Below are positions 1 to 7,415 of a stretch of DNA of 32,723 bases, one piece after another. The position numbers were made by a program, and so were the translations under genes. Every line of letters starts with the position of its first letter. The first letter of the stretch is position 1. Location of the stretch: assembly GCA_024399835.1 (NCBI GenBank), contig JAKSNK010000019.1, positions 1 through 32,723 of the forward strand. Direction: 5' to 3'. Below the pieces are notes generated by a model. That model was not told the DNA's origin and searched no databases. It was given only the letters and a program-made list of their open reading frames with translations. Origin of the DNA: Paludibacteraceae bacterium (lineage in GTDB: Bacteria > Bacteroidota > Bacteroidia > Bacteroidales > Paludibacteraceae).

Positions 1-69
1 TACAAGCTGGAAGATGTTATCCAACGCTTTGACGATACAATGGCTGAATTTGATATCCTTGCAAAATGA
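1..69 (+). CDS. C-terminal end of an unidentified protein (partial)
   Basis: An open frame enters from the left edge and runs 22 codons to a TGA at 67-69. The residues are mostly charged and hydrophobic (it ends ...MAEFDILAK), which reads like a soluble helical C-terminus. It is too short to assign to a family. The next gene starts 38 bp later on the same strand, with no clear promoter or terminator between them. That it is a real gene end is an inference from the open frame at the window edge and its position before an operon. Confidence 0.45.
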   Translation, partial: YKLEDVIQRFDDTMAEFDILAK

Positions 70-107
70 TTTTTCTTGCCTAAAGACTAAAAGCATACAT
101 CAAACAT

Positions 108-1334
108 ATGAAAAACGAAGTTAATCGTGCCCTTGTGGCTAAGAAAAAACTAACTATTTTATTCGCCGCCCTGACGCTGAGCGCAGGGATGTGGGCAGAG
201 ACAATTAACGGCGTCAAGTACATTGACGCCAATGGTCAAGAACAAACAGCCAACAATGTGACTGAAATTACCAAATCTTCCGCTACTGTTACTTGGAACG
301 CAGGTTGGTATGTAGTTACAGGTACCGATGTGCAACTCTCCAAAGGAGCTGTCTGCAACGGTGCAGTTCATATCATCCTTGCCGACGGTGCTAAATTGAC
401 GGCAAAGGGAGATGGTAACGAAGCCGCTATCCAAGTATCAGGCGACGGCAACTCACTCACTATCTATGGTCAAACGGCTCAATCCGGTCAACTGATTGCA
501 AACGGGGGACCGGCTAGTGCCGGTATCGGTGGCGGACAAGGTGGTTACGGCTCCAATATCACCATCAATGGCGGTGTGGTTTCGGCAACCGGTGGAAATG
601 GTGGTGCCGGCATTGGTGGAGGACTTCGAGGTACAGGCTCCAACATCACCATCAATGGCGGTGTAGTTACAGCAAATGGTGGAGAATCTGCTGCCTGTAT
701 CGGTGGTGGATTTAACGGTTCCGGCTCTAATATCAAAGTGGCTACGACCCTTCTTGTGAAAGCTGATAACAGTAATCCTCCTACCACAATGATTACTAAT
801 GATGGCAGCGACCTTGCAAACAAGTTGAAAGGTAAACGATATGTAACGATTGCAACCGATCCGCTTGCAGAACTCAAAGCCGCTGCTATTGAAGAAATTG
901 AATTCGCTATCGTGGGTGTCACCGATACCGATATCCTGGCTATTGCCAACAAGGCAAAAGAGGACATCAATGCAGCCGCGACCGAGGAGGTCGTCAACTC
1001 TATCAATGCTTTTGCCTTAACCAAGATTAATGCCCTTGCCCTGATTCAAACCACCCGTCAAGGTATTCAAAATACCGAAATCAATAAGATGATTGATGGC
1101 GCTTTTAATGACATTCTAAGAGGGGGACCTGATGCAAAACCGGGAATCGAAGAAATACTGGAACAGATCATGACCATAATCAATTCTGTACAAATCGGCA
1201 AGGAAGAAGGTCAAGTCGAAGCCCTCGGCACTATGGGCACTCCTTGCACCGGCTGCACCGCCGTGGAAGTAACCGACGGCACTACCACCGTCACGCTCTA
1301 TAAGCCAACCAATGTAGGGTATATCAAAAAGTAA
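108..1334 (+). CDS. Secreted surface protein with Gly-rich beta repeats and a helical Ala-rich stalk
   Basis: Predicted exported protein of 408 aa with a hydrophobic signal segment (KKKLTILFAALTLSAGMWA). Residues about 135-210 hold three copies of a Gly-rich unit (GIGGG..G.GSNITINGGVV), typical of beta-helical or adhesin-like surface proteins in gut Bacteroidales. Residues about 247-365 are Ala/Glu/Ile-rich and predicted helical, resembling DUF1542-like stalk repeats. The last 38 residues carry a PCTGC motif followed by a DGTTTVTLY strand, shared almost exactly with the next gene. Where the next gene has its ATG, this gene has AAG (141-143), so translation must start upstream. ATG at 108 is used here, but GTG at 135 would give a more normal signal peptide. 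It is the first gene of a three-gene run, 6 bp before the next. The binding target is unknown. Confidence 0.75.
   Translation: MKNEVNRALVAKKKLTILFAALTLSAGMWAETINGVKYIDANGQEQTANNVTEITKSSATVTWNAGWYVVTGTDVQLSKGAVCNGAVHIILADGAKLTAKGDGNEAAIQVSGDGNSLTIYGQTAQSGQLIANGGPASAGIGGGQGGYGSNITINGGVVSATGGNGGAGIGGGLRGTGSNITINGGVVTANGGESAACIGGGFNGSGSNIKVATTLLVKADNSNPPTTMITNDGSDLANKLKGKRYVTIATDPLAELKAAAIEEIEFAIVGVTDTDILAIANKAKEDINAAATEEVVNSINAFALTKINALALIQTTRQGIQNTEINKMIDGAFNDILRGGPDAKPGIEEILEQIMTIINSVQIGKEEGQVEALGTMGTPCTGCTAVEVTDGTTTVTLYKPTNVGYIKK
1218..1334 (+). repeat. Shared 3' coding module, copy 1
   Basis: The final 117 bp of the first surface gene match the final 120 bp of the second (3348-3467) closely at DNA level, including a stretch encoding PCTGCTAVEV in the same codons. 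The two copies differ by scattered substitutions and one extra codon. This matches the similarity of the 5' ends, while the middles are unrelated. Confidence 0.85.
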
Positions 1335-1340
1335 AGAGAT

Positions 1341-3467
1341 ATGAAAAAACTAACCATTTTATTCGCCGCCCTATGCGCTACAATGATGGCGTGGGGTGCA
1401 ACCACAGTTACCAAAACCGTTGACCAAGTGGCAACTATGCATGGTTGGACAGACGCAACGGCTTATCAGTCATTCACACTGGATGATGTCATCTCAGTAA
1501 CCGCTAAAACATCTTCGGACAAGACATGTACCTTCCCGAATGGTTATTATACCAGCAGTAAATGGTATATGTACCAAGGTGATTCTAATGGCGAGTTTAC
1601 CATTAGTGCTGCTGCGGAGTATATAATTAAAACCATCAAAATCACTTATAGCCCCCAAAACAGCGGAATACTGAGTTTTAAGTCAGGGTTTGGTATTGCT
1701 GCGGCCGACCAGATAGCAAGTGGCTCTTCTATAACTATTGATAAACAATCCGCCACTTTGTATGTAGGTTGTACCGCTGCAAGTAGTTCTTCTACCAATA
1801 TTAATGCCCGTATTACTCAATTCACGGTTACGTATGAATTAGTAGAACAATCCTTAATAGAGGAGTTCAGAGATCCTGTTGGAGATACGTTGTGGAATCA
1901 CTCAACAGCCGCAACGACCAAATTAGGTACCTACGGAGAATGGGAGATGGAAGGAATCAGACATACGAATCCGTCCAATGATATGGATAAACTTAAAACC
2001 AAAAACACTCCCGGAGTAGGTATAGGATGGGTAGCTAATCCGTACATGCAAACTACGGCTGAAGGTGGTGTCAAAGCTCTTTCATTCTTATGGAATCAGG
2101 GTGCTACTGCAAAAGAAACCGATAAAACCGAAAAAATCACCGTCACAGTTGGCGACAAAACCAAGGATGACACTTTTACCGGTACCACAACAACAAACCG
2201 ACCTGCCGATAGAACATTCATGTTCTCTCCGGAGGTTAAATCCAATGCTACCTTGCGCTTAGAGGGAGTAAATGGTAATCGTATCGTTGTTGGTCCGATT
2301 ACCATCGTGCCGTATCTCCGTTACACATACACCGAGACGCAAGAAGTAAAGATTGGTCTGGGTACATTTGATTGTTCCTTACAAATTGACAATACCGATG
2401 GCGAAGGTACGATTACCTATAGTAGTGATAATACGGATGTCGTAAGTTTTGCTAATCCGGCTGAACCTGAGGCAACTCTTGTTGGTGTAGGCGAAGCAAC
2501 GATTACAGCTACTTGGAGCGAGGGCGCTTCTACGAGTTTTAAACTGAAGGTAATTACCTTGCCTATTCCTGTGGTGACATTCCCTGATTTGACAGACAAT
2601 AAAAAAACCGTGAACTTGGATGCTGTTCCATTCACGGAAACAATATCTGTAAAAGTGAATGATGAAGAAGTATCTGAGCCGACTATCACGTACGAGAGTA
2701 GTAATACGGAGTATGCTACTGTGGATAACAATGGTGAAGTTACCATTATTGGCGAAGGTGCAACCACCATCACGGCTAAGGTTGCCGCTTGCCAAACCTA
2801 TGCGGCTGCTGAGGCAAGTTATGTACTGACCATCAGCGGCTCACTACTCCCGGAAACCAAAACCGCTGCTATTGCAGAAATCAATGCGGCTGCTGATGCC
2901 GCCAAGGCAGCAATAGATGATGCTTCTACATATGAGGCAGCCAAAGCCACACAAGACCAATACAAAGGCGAAATTGATGTCACAGTTAGCGGTGCTATTT
3001 ACAATATCAATAATGCTACTTCAAAAGGAGCGATTGATGAGGAACTTTTGCAAGCTAAAACAGACATTAATCAGATTAAAAATGAAGCTTTAGCCAGAAT
3101 AATTAAGATTAACGAATTAGCCCAAGCCAAAGCTGAAGCTGTCGCAGAGATACAGGCCGCCGGTGAGGGGATTCAGAATACCCAAATGAGACGGTGGATA
3201 GATGCTGCCATTGAAGACATTCAAGGTGTGGGTACGACTACCATAGAAGAGGTTGATAGGATAAAGGGCGAGATTCTTGATGCACTCCGTTTCTTCAAAG
3301 ACGGTAAAGCCGAAGGTCTTGAGGAAGGCAAAGCCGCCGGTAAAGCCGAAGCCCTTGGCACTATGGGCGAACCTTGCACCGGCTGCACCGCCGTGGAGGT
3401 AACCGACGGCACAACTACCGTCACGCTCTACAATCCCACGAAAGTAAGTTATATTAAACAGGAATAA
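1341..3467 (+). CDS. Secreted multidomain surface protein with two Ig-like (Big_2-type) domains
   Basis: Exported protein of 708 aa with a clear signal peptide (MKKLTILFAALCATMMAWGA). The first ~160 residues are a Ser/Thr-rich beta domain of a kind common in Bacteroidales surface proteins. Two bacterial Ig-like group 2 domains follow at about 340-407 and 416-501, recognisable by the pattern 'ITYSSDNTDVVSF ... G.ATITATW'. Residues about 505-665 form an Ala/Glu-rich helical stalk. The last ~39 residues (PCTGC, DGTTTVTLY, VSYIKQE) repeat the end of the upstream gene. It lies 6 bp after that gene and 1 bp before the next, so one mRNA is likely. The role is probably adhesion or carbohydrate contact at the cell surface, inferred from the architecture only. 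Confidence 0.8.
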   Translation: MKKLTILFAALCATMMAWGATTVTKTVDQVATMHGWTDATAYQSFTLDDVISVTAKTSSDKTCTFPNGYYTSSKWYMYQGDSNGEFTISAAAEYIIKTIKITYSPQNSGILSFKSGFGIAAADQIASGSSITIDKQSATLYVGCTAASSSSTNINARITQFTVTYELVEQSLIEEFRDPVGDTLWNHSTAATTKLGTYGEWEMEGIRHTNPSNDMDKLKTKNTPGVGIGWVANPYMQTTAEGGVKALSFLWNQGATAKETDKTEKITVTVGDKTKDDTFTGTTTTNRPADRTFMFSPEVKSNATLRLEGVNGNRIVVGPITIVPYLRYTYTETQEVKIGLGTFDCSLQIDNTDGEGTITYSSDNTDVVSFANPAEPEATLVGVGEATITATWSEGASTSFKLKVITLPIPVVTFPDLTDNKKTVNLDAVPFTETISVKVNDEEVSEPTITYESSNTEYATVDNNGEVTIIGEGATTITAKVAACQTYAAAEASYVLTISGSLLPETKTAAIAEINAAADAAKAAIDDASTYEAAKATQDQYKGEIDVTVSGAIYNINNATSKGAIDEELLQAKTDINQIKNEALARIIKINELAQAKAEAVAEIQAAGEGIQNTQMRRWIDAAIEDIQGVGTTTIEEVDRIKGEILDALRFFKDGKAEGLEEGKAAGKAEALGTMGEPCTGCTAVEVTDGTTTVTLYNPTKVSYIKQE
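3348..3467 (+). repeat. Shared 3' coding module, copy 2
   Basis: Second copy of the module at 1218-1334, encoding the PCTGC motif and the terminal beta strand (DGTTTVTLY, then VSYIK). Because both copies end genes of one operon, they may have arisen by duplication followed by replacement of the middle, or by gene conversion. Confidence 0.85.
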
Positions 3468-3468
3468 T

Positions 3469-4836
3469 ATGCGTAAACTATTTTTATTTATCACCGCCTT
3501 GACGCTATGCGCAGGACTGTGGGCACAAACGATTGATGCTGTCAAAGTTACCCAAAACGGTACTACCGACTGGTATCGGTTTGGCGAAAGTAGTCGGATA
3601 GATGTCATTATTGATGACTTAGGCAACCCCGAGTTCCCTGATGGTACAATGTACGACCTCACCGATGGCAATGTAGAAACGGAGTTTGGTACTGCCCCCG
3701 CAGAGAAAATCACGCTAACCGCAGCGGACTTTGTAATCAAGGACAACAATGTTACTTACAATGGTGATGCCCAAAAGGTGTCCGTTGGCATGGCAGATGA
3801 ATCAAAAATTATGCCCCCTGCTGATATCATGACTATTTACTACGACAACAACGAGTCGGTTAAACAACTCACCGATGCCGGTGTCTATCAAGTATATATT
3901 GACATAAAGGGAAATGATACTTACAACGCTGTTAAAGGGCTAACTTCCAATGCATGGAAACTGACTATCGCCAAAGCTACTCTGACTGCCAGCGACTTTA
4001 CCTATATCGCTCCCGCTGACTTGACTTGGGATGGCAACGCCAAAACGGCTACCGTTACCTTCAATGACCAAAATGGCAAACTGACAGGTTGCGGTGAAGT
4101 GACCGTTAAATACAACGGCAGCACCGAAACACCCAGCGCCGTTGGCGATTATGTCGTGACAATTGATGTAGCCGAAGGTGCTAACTACAATGCCGCTACC
4201 GAATTGACTGATGAGGATTGGCAATTCACTATCGAAGCACCTGTTGATACTTGGATTACCGTCCGCACCGACGGCGCAGCCAACAACTGGAACACCATCT
4301 GCCTGGAGCGCAACATTACCGCCATCGACGGCGCTACTTTCTGGACGATAGTCGGTCAGGACGCTACATCGTTCATCTTGGACGAAGTCACCGAACCTGA
4401 AGCCGGTCAGGGCTACCTCATCCGCTTCACCAAGTCCGACCTCAAAGTCAAATACGGCGAACAAGTGGCTGCAACACCTGTCCCGGCAAGTTACGACAAC
4501 CCTGTACAAGGAACATTCACGCAGATAGACTTTGACGAACAAGGCAAAAATGTCTTGGTCGGCAACTATGTGGTGTATAACAACCAATTATGTATGGTAG
4601 AAGGTTATGTAGGTATGTATGCCCATCGTGCGTATGTAGTGGCAAACCTTGTGCCGAACAATGCACCTGCCCAAGCCCCCGGTCGTGCCCGTGCCTATAT
4701 GCCCAAACCCAAACAGACACCGACGGGATTGAACCGATTCACCGATTCACCAACTCCACGATTCACCAAGTACATCAAAGATGGACAGTTAGTGATTGTC
4801 AAAGACGGAAAGAAAAGAAACGCTCTTGGCATGTAA
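3469..4836 (+). CDS. Secreted surface protein with MBG-like beta domains and a T9SS-like C-terminal tail
   Basis: Exported protein of 455 aa with a signal peptide ending at ...CAGLWAQ. Residues about 80-168 and 170-258 are two beta-sandwich repeats of the MBG type ('LTA.DF ... Y.G.A....V ... AGVY.V.I...G.. YNA'). A Trp/Thr-rich domain follows (about 261-405), then a Pro-rich linker. The last ~40 residues read 'RFTDSPTPRFTKYIKDGQL' then 'VIVKDGKKRNALGM', resembling the short sorting tails of T9SS cargo and matching the tail of the leucine-rich repeat protein at 27269. It starts 1 bp after the previous stop and is therefore probably cotranslated. It is likely exported through SprA (encoded in this window) and held at the surface. 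The ligand is unknown. Confidence 0.8.
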   Translation: MRKLFLFITALTLCAGLWAQTIDAVKVTQNGTTDWYRFGESSRIDVIIDDLGNPEFPDGTMYDLTDGNVETEFGTAPAEKITLTAADFVIKDNNVTYNGDAQKVSVGMADESKIMPPADIMTIYYDNNESVKQLTDAGVYQVYIDIKGNDTYNAVKGLTSNAWKLTIAKATLTASDFTYIAPADLTWDGNAKTATVTFNDQNGKLTGCGEVTVKYNGSTETPSAVGDYVVTIDVAEGANYNAATELTDEDWQFTIEAPVDTWITVRTDGAANNWNTICLERNITAIDGATFWTIVGQDATSFILDEVTEPEAGQGYLIRFTKSDLKVKYGEQVAATPVPASYDNPVQGTFTQIDFDEQGKNVLVGNYVVYNNQLCMVEGYVGMYAHRAYVVANLVPNNAPAQAPGRARAYMPKPKQTPTGLNRFTDSPTPRFTKYIKDGQLVIVKDGKKRNALGM

Positions 4837-4852
4837 TTGTTTAAGTTAATAA

Positions 4853-4975
4853 GTTTAGAGTGTAGCGTTTAGAGTCGTTCAAAAAGTGTAGAGTAGATAG
4901 TTCTGACTTTCAACTTTCGACTTTCGACTTTCAACAACACTAAACACTAAACTCTAAACACTAAACACTAAACTA
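4853..4975 (+). repeat. Low-complexity repeats with long-range inverted copies
   Basis: The gap after the third surface gene contains GTTTAGAGT twice (4853-4861 and 4867-4875), a run of CTTTC-AACTTTCGACTTTCGAC units, and a run of CTAAACA units. ACTCTAAAC at 4951-4959 is the exact inverse of GTTTAGAGT, so the transcript can fold into a long hairpin. It may act as a processing or stability element between the surface operon and the peptide gene. The function is inferred. Confidence 0.6.
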
Positions 4976-4983
4976 AAAAGAAT

Positions 4984-5121
4984 ATGAAACAATATATAAT
5001 TCCTCAAACTGAGGCGCAAATCATTTCCGTTGGTCAGTTGATGACCGGTTCCGTTCCTACTCCTACTACCATAGAAACAGGTGACCCCTTAAACGGAGGT
5101 CCCGGTGGTATGTATGTGTAA
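4984..5121 (+). CDS. Short 45-aa peptide, Gly-Pro-rich C-terminus
   Basis: ATG to TAA gives 45 residues beginning MKQYIIPQTEAQIISVGQLM and ending LNGGPGGMYV. The opening 'MK.YI.P.TE...I.V..LM' matches a widespread class of very short Bacteroidales proteins of unknown function that I recognise by pattern, with a conserved start and a variable Gly/Pro-rich end. It has no signal peptide. It follows the surface operon by 147 bp and precedes the esterase gene by 65 bp. Possible roles are a secreted peptide, a peptide modified after translation, or a regulator. No function is established. It is easily missed because of its length. Confidence 0.6.
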   Translation: MKQYIIPQTEAQIISVGQLMTGSVPTPTTIETGDPLNGGPGGMYV

Positions 5122-5186
5122 GCAAAAAATAGAAAAATATCCGTATTCCACTTGGAATCACACAAAATAATGTAACATTAAAAACC

Positions 5187-6569
5187 ATGAAAAAAACAAT
5201 GCTTGATTTGTTTGTTATCCTTTTATCGTTGAGTTTGATGTCCTGCAAAGACAAGAATCAACCGTCTTCACCTCAAGACGACCCTGTTCCTCCCCGTGAA
5301 TACAAAGAGTGTACGGGAACGGTCACCTCGCGTTATCACGACTTTGTTTGGGAAGATGAGCAACCGTCAATTGAGGTTAATGTTACCAATCCCAATCCGT
5401 ATGACACCACTGTTGCCGTCAAATTGTATATCTATTCCGGCAATGTCTATAAAATCGAAGTGGTAGATACCATCACACGCACTTTCAGAGTGGGTAAGAA
5501 CGCCACCACACAAGTTTATGTTTCCCCGAGCAAACCGTTAGAGCCGGAGTTTTATCGTGCCATGGTGCAACTCAACGGTAAGACTATTCAGACGAAACTT
5601 GCAGGCGGTCATTCAGGCAAGTTTAACATAGGTGTCAGTCCAAAAAAGATTGTTTCTCCTTACGATGGTCAGTCCGACTATGACGAGTTTTGGGCAAATA
5701 CCAAGTCCGAGTTGCGTGCTATCTACAAAGACCATGAGGTCAAACTGACCAAGGTAAAAGAGGTCAATAACTCGACGATTTATTTCTTTGAGGCGCGTTC
5801 GCTCAAGAATATGGGTGACACCTTGGGCTATGTTCGCGGATATTATTCCGAGCCCAATGCCGAAGGTAAATATCCTTGTTATATTCAATTTCCGGGCTAT
5901 GACACCCCCGGTGCGTCTTTCTCTTGTCCGTTGTATGGAAATGCCACTCGCTGCGAAATGCATGTTTCTCCCCGTGGTCAGTATGCGAATGCGCATGATC
6001 CCTATCACAATGAATACGGAGAGTGGATTAAATACGGCATAGACAGCAAGGAGCATTATTACTACCGCGGTGCGTTCATGGATGCAGTCCGTGCGGTGGA
6101 CTTCGCATTCTCTCGTGCCAAAGTGGACACCACGCAAGTGTTTGCATACGGTTCGAGTCAGGGTGGTGCCCTCACATTGGCTGCTGCGGCTTTGTCCGAC
6201 CACCATTTCGCTGCTATTTCGCCTTGTGTACCATTCTTGGGTGACTGGCATGATTTCTTTAAGTTGAGCATGGGTTTCCCACAGGATATTCGCAACGCAG
6301 CCAAGAAGGCAGGAATGTCCGAAGAAGAGGCATTGCGTGTGATCAGTTATATTGATACAAAAAATCTGGCACATCTTATCACTTGCCCTGTATTGGAAGT
6401 GTATTGTTTGCAGGACGAGGTATGTCCTCCGCATACGAATGTGTCGATTTACAACAATTTGGATAAATGTCCTGACAAAGAACTGCATGTCAGTCCGCTG
6501 GAAAACCACGCTTGGGCAGAGAACTGGGACCAATTGCGTAATGCTTTCTTCCGGAAATACACCAAATAA
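5187..6569 (+). CDS. Lipoprotein acetyl xylan esterase-like hydrolase (CE7/AXE1 family)
   Basis: A 460-aa alpha/beta hydrolase that probably removes acetyl groups from plant polysaccharides or oligosaccharides. The N-terminus is a lipoprotein signal with lipobox LMSC (Cys about 20), so the protein should sit on a membrane facing the periplasm or outside. A beta-rich domain (about 35-150) precedes the AXE1 catalytic domain. The catalytic triad is visible: Ser324 in GSSQG, Asp410 in QDEVCPP, and His441 in ENHAWAEN. The family also includes cephalosporin-C deacetylases, so the natural substrate is not certain. It is probably a single-gene unit. A small hairpin (ATTCC-ACTT-GGAAT) lies just upstream. 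Confidence 0.85.
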   Translation: MKKTMLDLFVILLSLSLMSCKDKNQPSSPQDDPVPPREYKECTGTVTSRYHDFVWEDEQPSIEVNVTNPNPYDTTVAVKLYIYSGNVYKIEVVDTITRTFRVGKNATTQVYVSPSKPLEPEFYRAMVQLNGKTIQTKLAGGHSGKFNIGVSPKKIVSPYDGQSDYDEFWANTKSELRAIYKDHEVKLTKVKEVNNSTIYFFEARSLKNMGDTLGYVRGYYSEPNAEGKYPCYIQFPGYDTPGASFSCPLYGNATRCEMHVSPRGQYANAHDPYHNEYGEWIKYGIDSKEHYYYRGAFMDAVRAVDFAFSRAKVDTTQVFAYGSSQGGALTLAAAALSDHHFAAISPCVPFLGDWHDFFKLSMGFPQDIRNAAKKAGMSEEEALRVISYIDTKNLAHLITCPVLEVYCLQDEVCPPHTNVSIYNNLDKCPDKELHVSPLENHAWAENWDQLRNAFFRKYTK

Positions 6570-6725
6570 TATCGTTTATTCCCCCCTGTGTCCGGCATTC
6601 GCGCAGGCGAATAAGGAAAGGTGAAGGGGGACGAGGGGAGAATGGGGGAGGATAGAAAAATAAAACCCGATAACTTGATTTGCATACCAAATTACCGAAA
6701 TTAGAGTCCTTTTAGCACAAATATT

Positions 6726-6750
6726 GGGGTCTCCGGAGAACTTGTTCGAA
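6726..6750 (+). repeat. Dispersed 25-bp repeat, copy 1
   Basis: The sequence GGGGTCTCCG followed by GAGAACTTGTTCGAA matches 32569-32593 at 23 of 25 positions. Copy 1 contains the perfect palindrome TCTCCGGAGA, and the block ends in TTCGAA. Both copies are in non-coding DNA, here downstream of the esterase and there between two tRNA genes. Confidence 0.65.
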
Positions 6751-6822
6751 CTTAACGATGAGTTAAGGATGACTTAAGGATTATAGTATAATATTACATA
6801 TTTAAGTATAGTAATTATAGAG

Positions 6823-6851
6823 TTAAAATGTTAAATGTTAAATGTTAAATG
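6823..6851 (+). repeat. Tandem 7-bp repeat (TTAAATG)
   Basis: One TTAAAATG followed by three exact TTAAATG units. An inverse copy, CATTTAAC, lies at 6940-6947, so the repeat could form the base of a larger stem enclosing the two hairpins at 6855 and 6923. Such units can vary in number by slippage. Confidence 0.7.
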
Positions 6852-7090
6852 GATGCGATTTGCAAAAATCGCGCGGGCATATATGCGTATGAGAGAATGT
6901 GACAAATAGATGTGGAAAACAAAATTCGCTTCGAATTAACATTTAACAAATTAACAAATTCGGACATGCTAAATATGCCAAACCCCTCATCAATACATGG
7001 ATTCTAACCATTCTACTAAATGTTAACTCTCTCCAAAATATGTTAATTGACTTAACAATTGCTTTACATATTAGCACCTAAAAATCACGA

Positions 7091-7107
7091 TTGGTAACTA
7101 TTACCAA
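7091..7107. promoter_or_regulatory. Perfect 17-bp palindrome, possible operator
   Basis: TTGGTAA-CTA-TTACCAA is a perfect inverted repeat (7+3+7). It ends 20 bp before a TATCTTTG -7 box, so it covers the place where the -33 element should be. That is the classic position for a repressor site. The core GGTAA-N3-TTACC recurs at 29630-29642. Confidence 0.55.
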
Positions 7108-7127
7108 CAAAAGGTCGATTTTTGTTG

Positions 7128-7135
7128 TATCTTTG
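7128..7135 (+). promoter_or_regulatory. Promoter -7 box (TATCTTTG)
   Basis: An exact match to the Bacteroidota TAnnTTTG element. No TTG is found at the normal -33 distance, which is instead occupied by the palindrome at 7091-7107. That could mean an activator-dependent or repressed promoter. Transcription would begin near 7142. Confidence 0.55.
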
Positions 7136-7141
7136 CATCGT

Positions 7142-7285
7142 CTTTCGTTTGGAGAGACGATGTATTGTTTTCGCGAACATACTAACAATTAACGACTAAA
7201 TTAAACGATTATGAAAGAAACACCGAAACGACAAGGAAGAGTAAGATACGGCGCACCCCCAAACAGGGTGCGCTTTGTGCTGTTT
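7142..7285 (+). ncRNA. Candidate small RNA or nusB-upstream leader
   Basis: Downstream of the -7 box at 7128 lies a hairpin CATCGTCT/AGACGATG (7136-7162). About 90 bp later a perfect hairpin GCGCACCC/GGGTGCGC (7251-7273) is followed by TTTGTGCTGTTT. The two hairpins could bound an RNA of about 130-145 nt. An ATG at 7211 opens a frame through the second hairpin, but it then runs into nusB in another frame, so a non-coding product is the better reading. The 3' T-tract is weak, and read-through into nusB is possible. Confidence 0.3.
7251..7273 (+). terminator. Strong GC-rich hairpin, possible terminator or attenuator
   Basis: An 8-bp perfect stem GCGCACCC/GGGTGCGC with a 7-nt loop, followed by a T-rich but interrupted tract. 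It sits about 90 bp before the nusB promoter and could separate the upstream unit from nusB. Confidence 0.4.
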
Positions 7286-7328
7286 ATGGGTGTAAGCACC
7301 CTAACACTCCCCCACAAAATACAGTATT

Positions 7329-7345
7329 GTGATATAAAATATCAC
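7329..7345. promoter_or_regulatory. Perfect 17-bp palindrome upstream of the nusB promoter
   Basis: GTGATAT-AAA-ATATCAC is a perfect 7+3+7 inverted repeat, ending 17 bp before the -33 TTG of nusB. The palindromes before ruvA and the kinase operon have the same layout, an A/T-only three-base centre and a 16-bp gap. It is also flanked by two CAGTATTG copies (7322-7329 and 7359-7366). It is probably a protein-binding site near -60. The protein is unknown. Confidence 0.55.
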
Positions 7346-7362
7346 TTTATTGCCCTTCAGTA

Positions 7363-7393
7363 TTGCGTATTCCAAAAATTCTTTGTATCTTTG
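7363..7393 (+). promoter_or_regulatory. nusB promoter
   Basis: TTG at 7363-7365, a 20-bp spacer and TATCTTTG at 7386-7393 match the Bacteroidota promoter consensus. The start of transcription is expected near 7400, giving a leader of about 16 nt before the ATG at 7416. The -33 region reads TTGCGTATTCCAA, nearly identical to that of ruvA and the kinase operon. Confidence 0.75.
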
Positions 7394-7415
7394 TACCCTC
7401 AAAAAGATTGGAAAC

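Larger units (their letters stand above)
6570..7090. other. AT-rich intergenic region with many hairpins, no gene found
   Basis: I see no credible gene here. The stretch holds a hairpin ATTCGC-GCAG-GCGAAT at 6597-6612 enclosed by C-run/G-run arms, which may end the esterase mRNA. Further hairpins are CTTAAC/GTTAAG at 6751-6767, GCGATTT-GCAA-AAATCGC at 6855-6872, and AATTCG-CTT-CGAATT at 6923-6937. TTAAATG units at 6823-6851 are mirrored by CATTTAAC at 6940-6947. Confidence 0.6.

Noticed and set aside
5613-6533. Long reverse-strand frame opposite the esterase
   Set aside because: It is antisense to a gene with a complete catalytic triad and lacks any recognisable domain.
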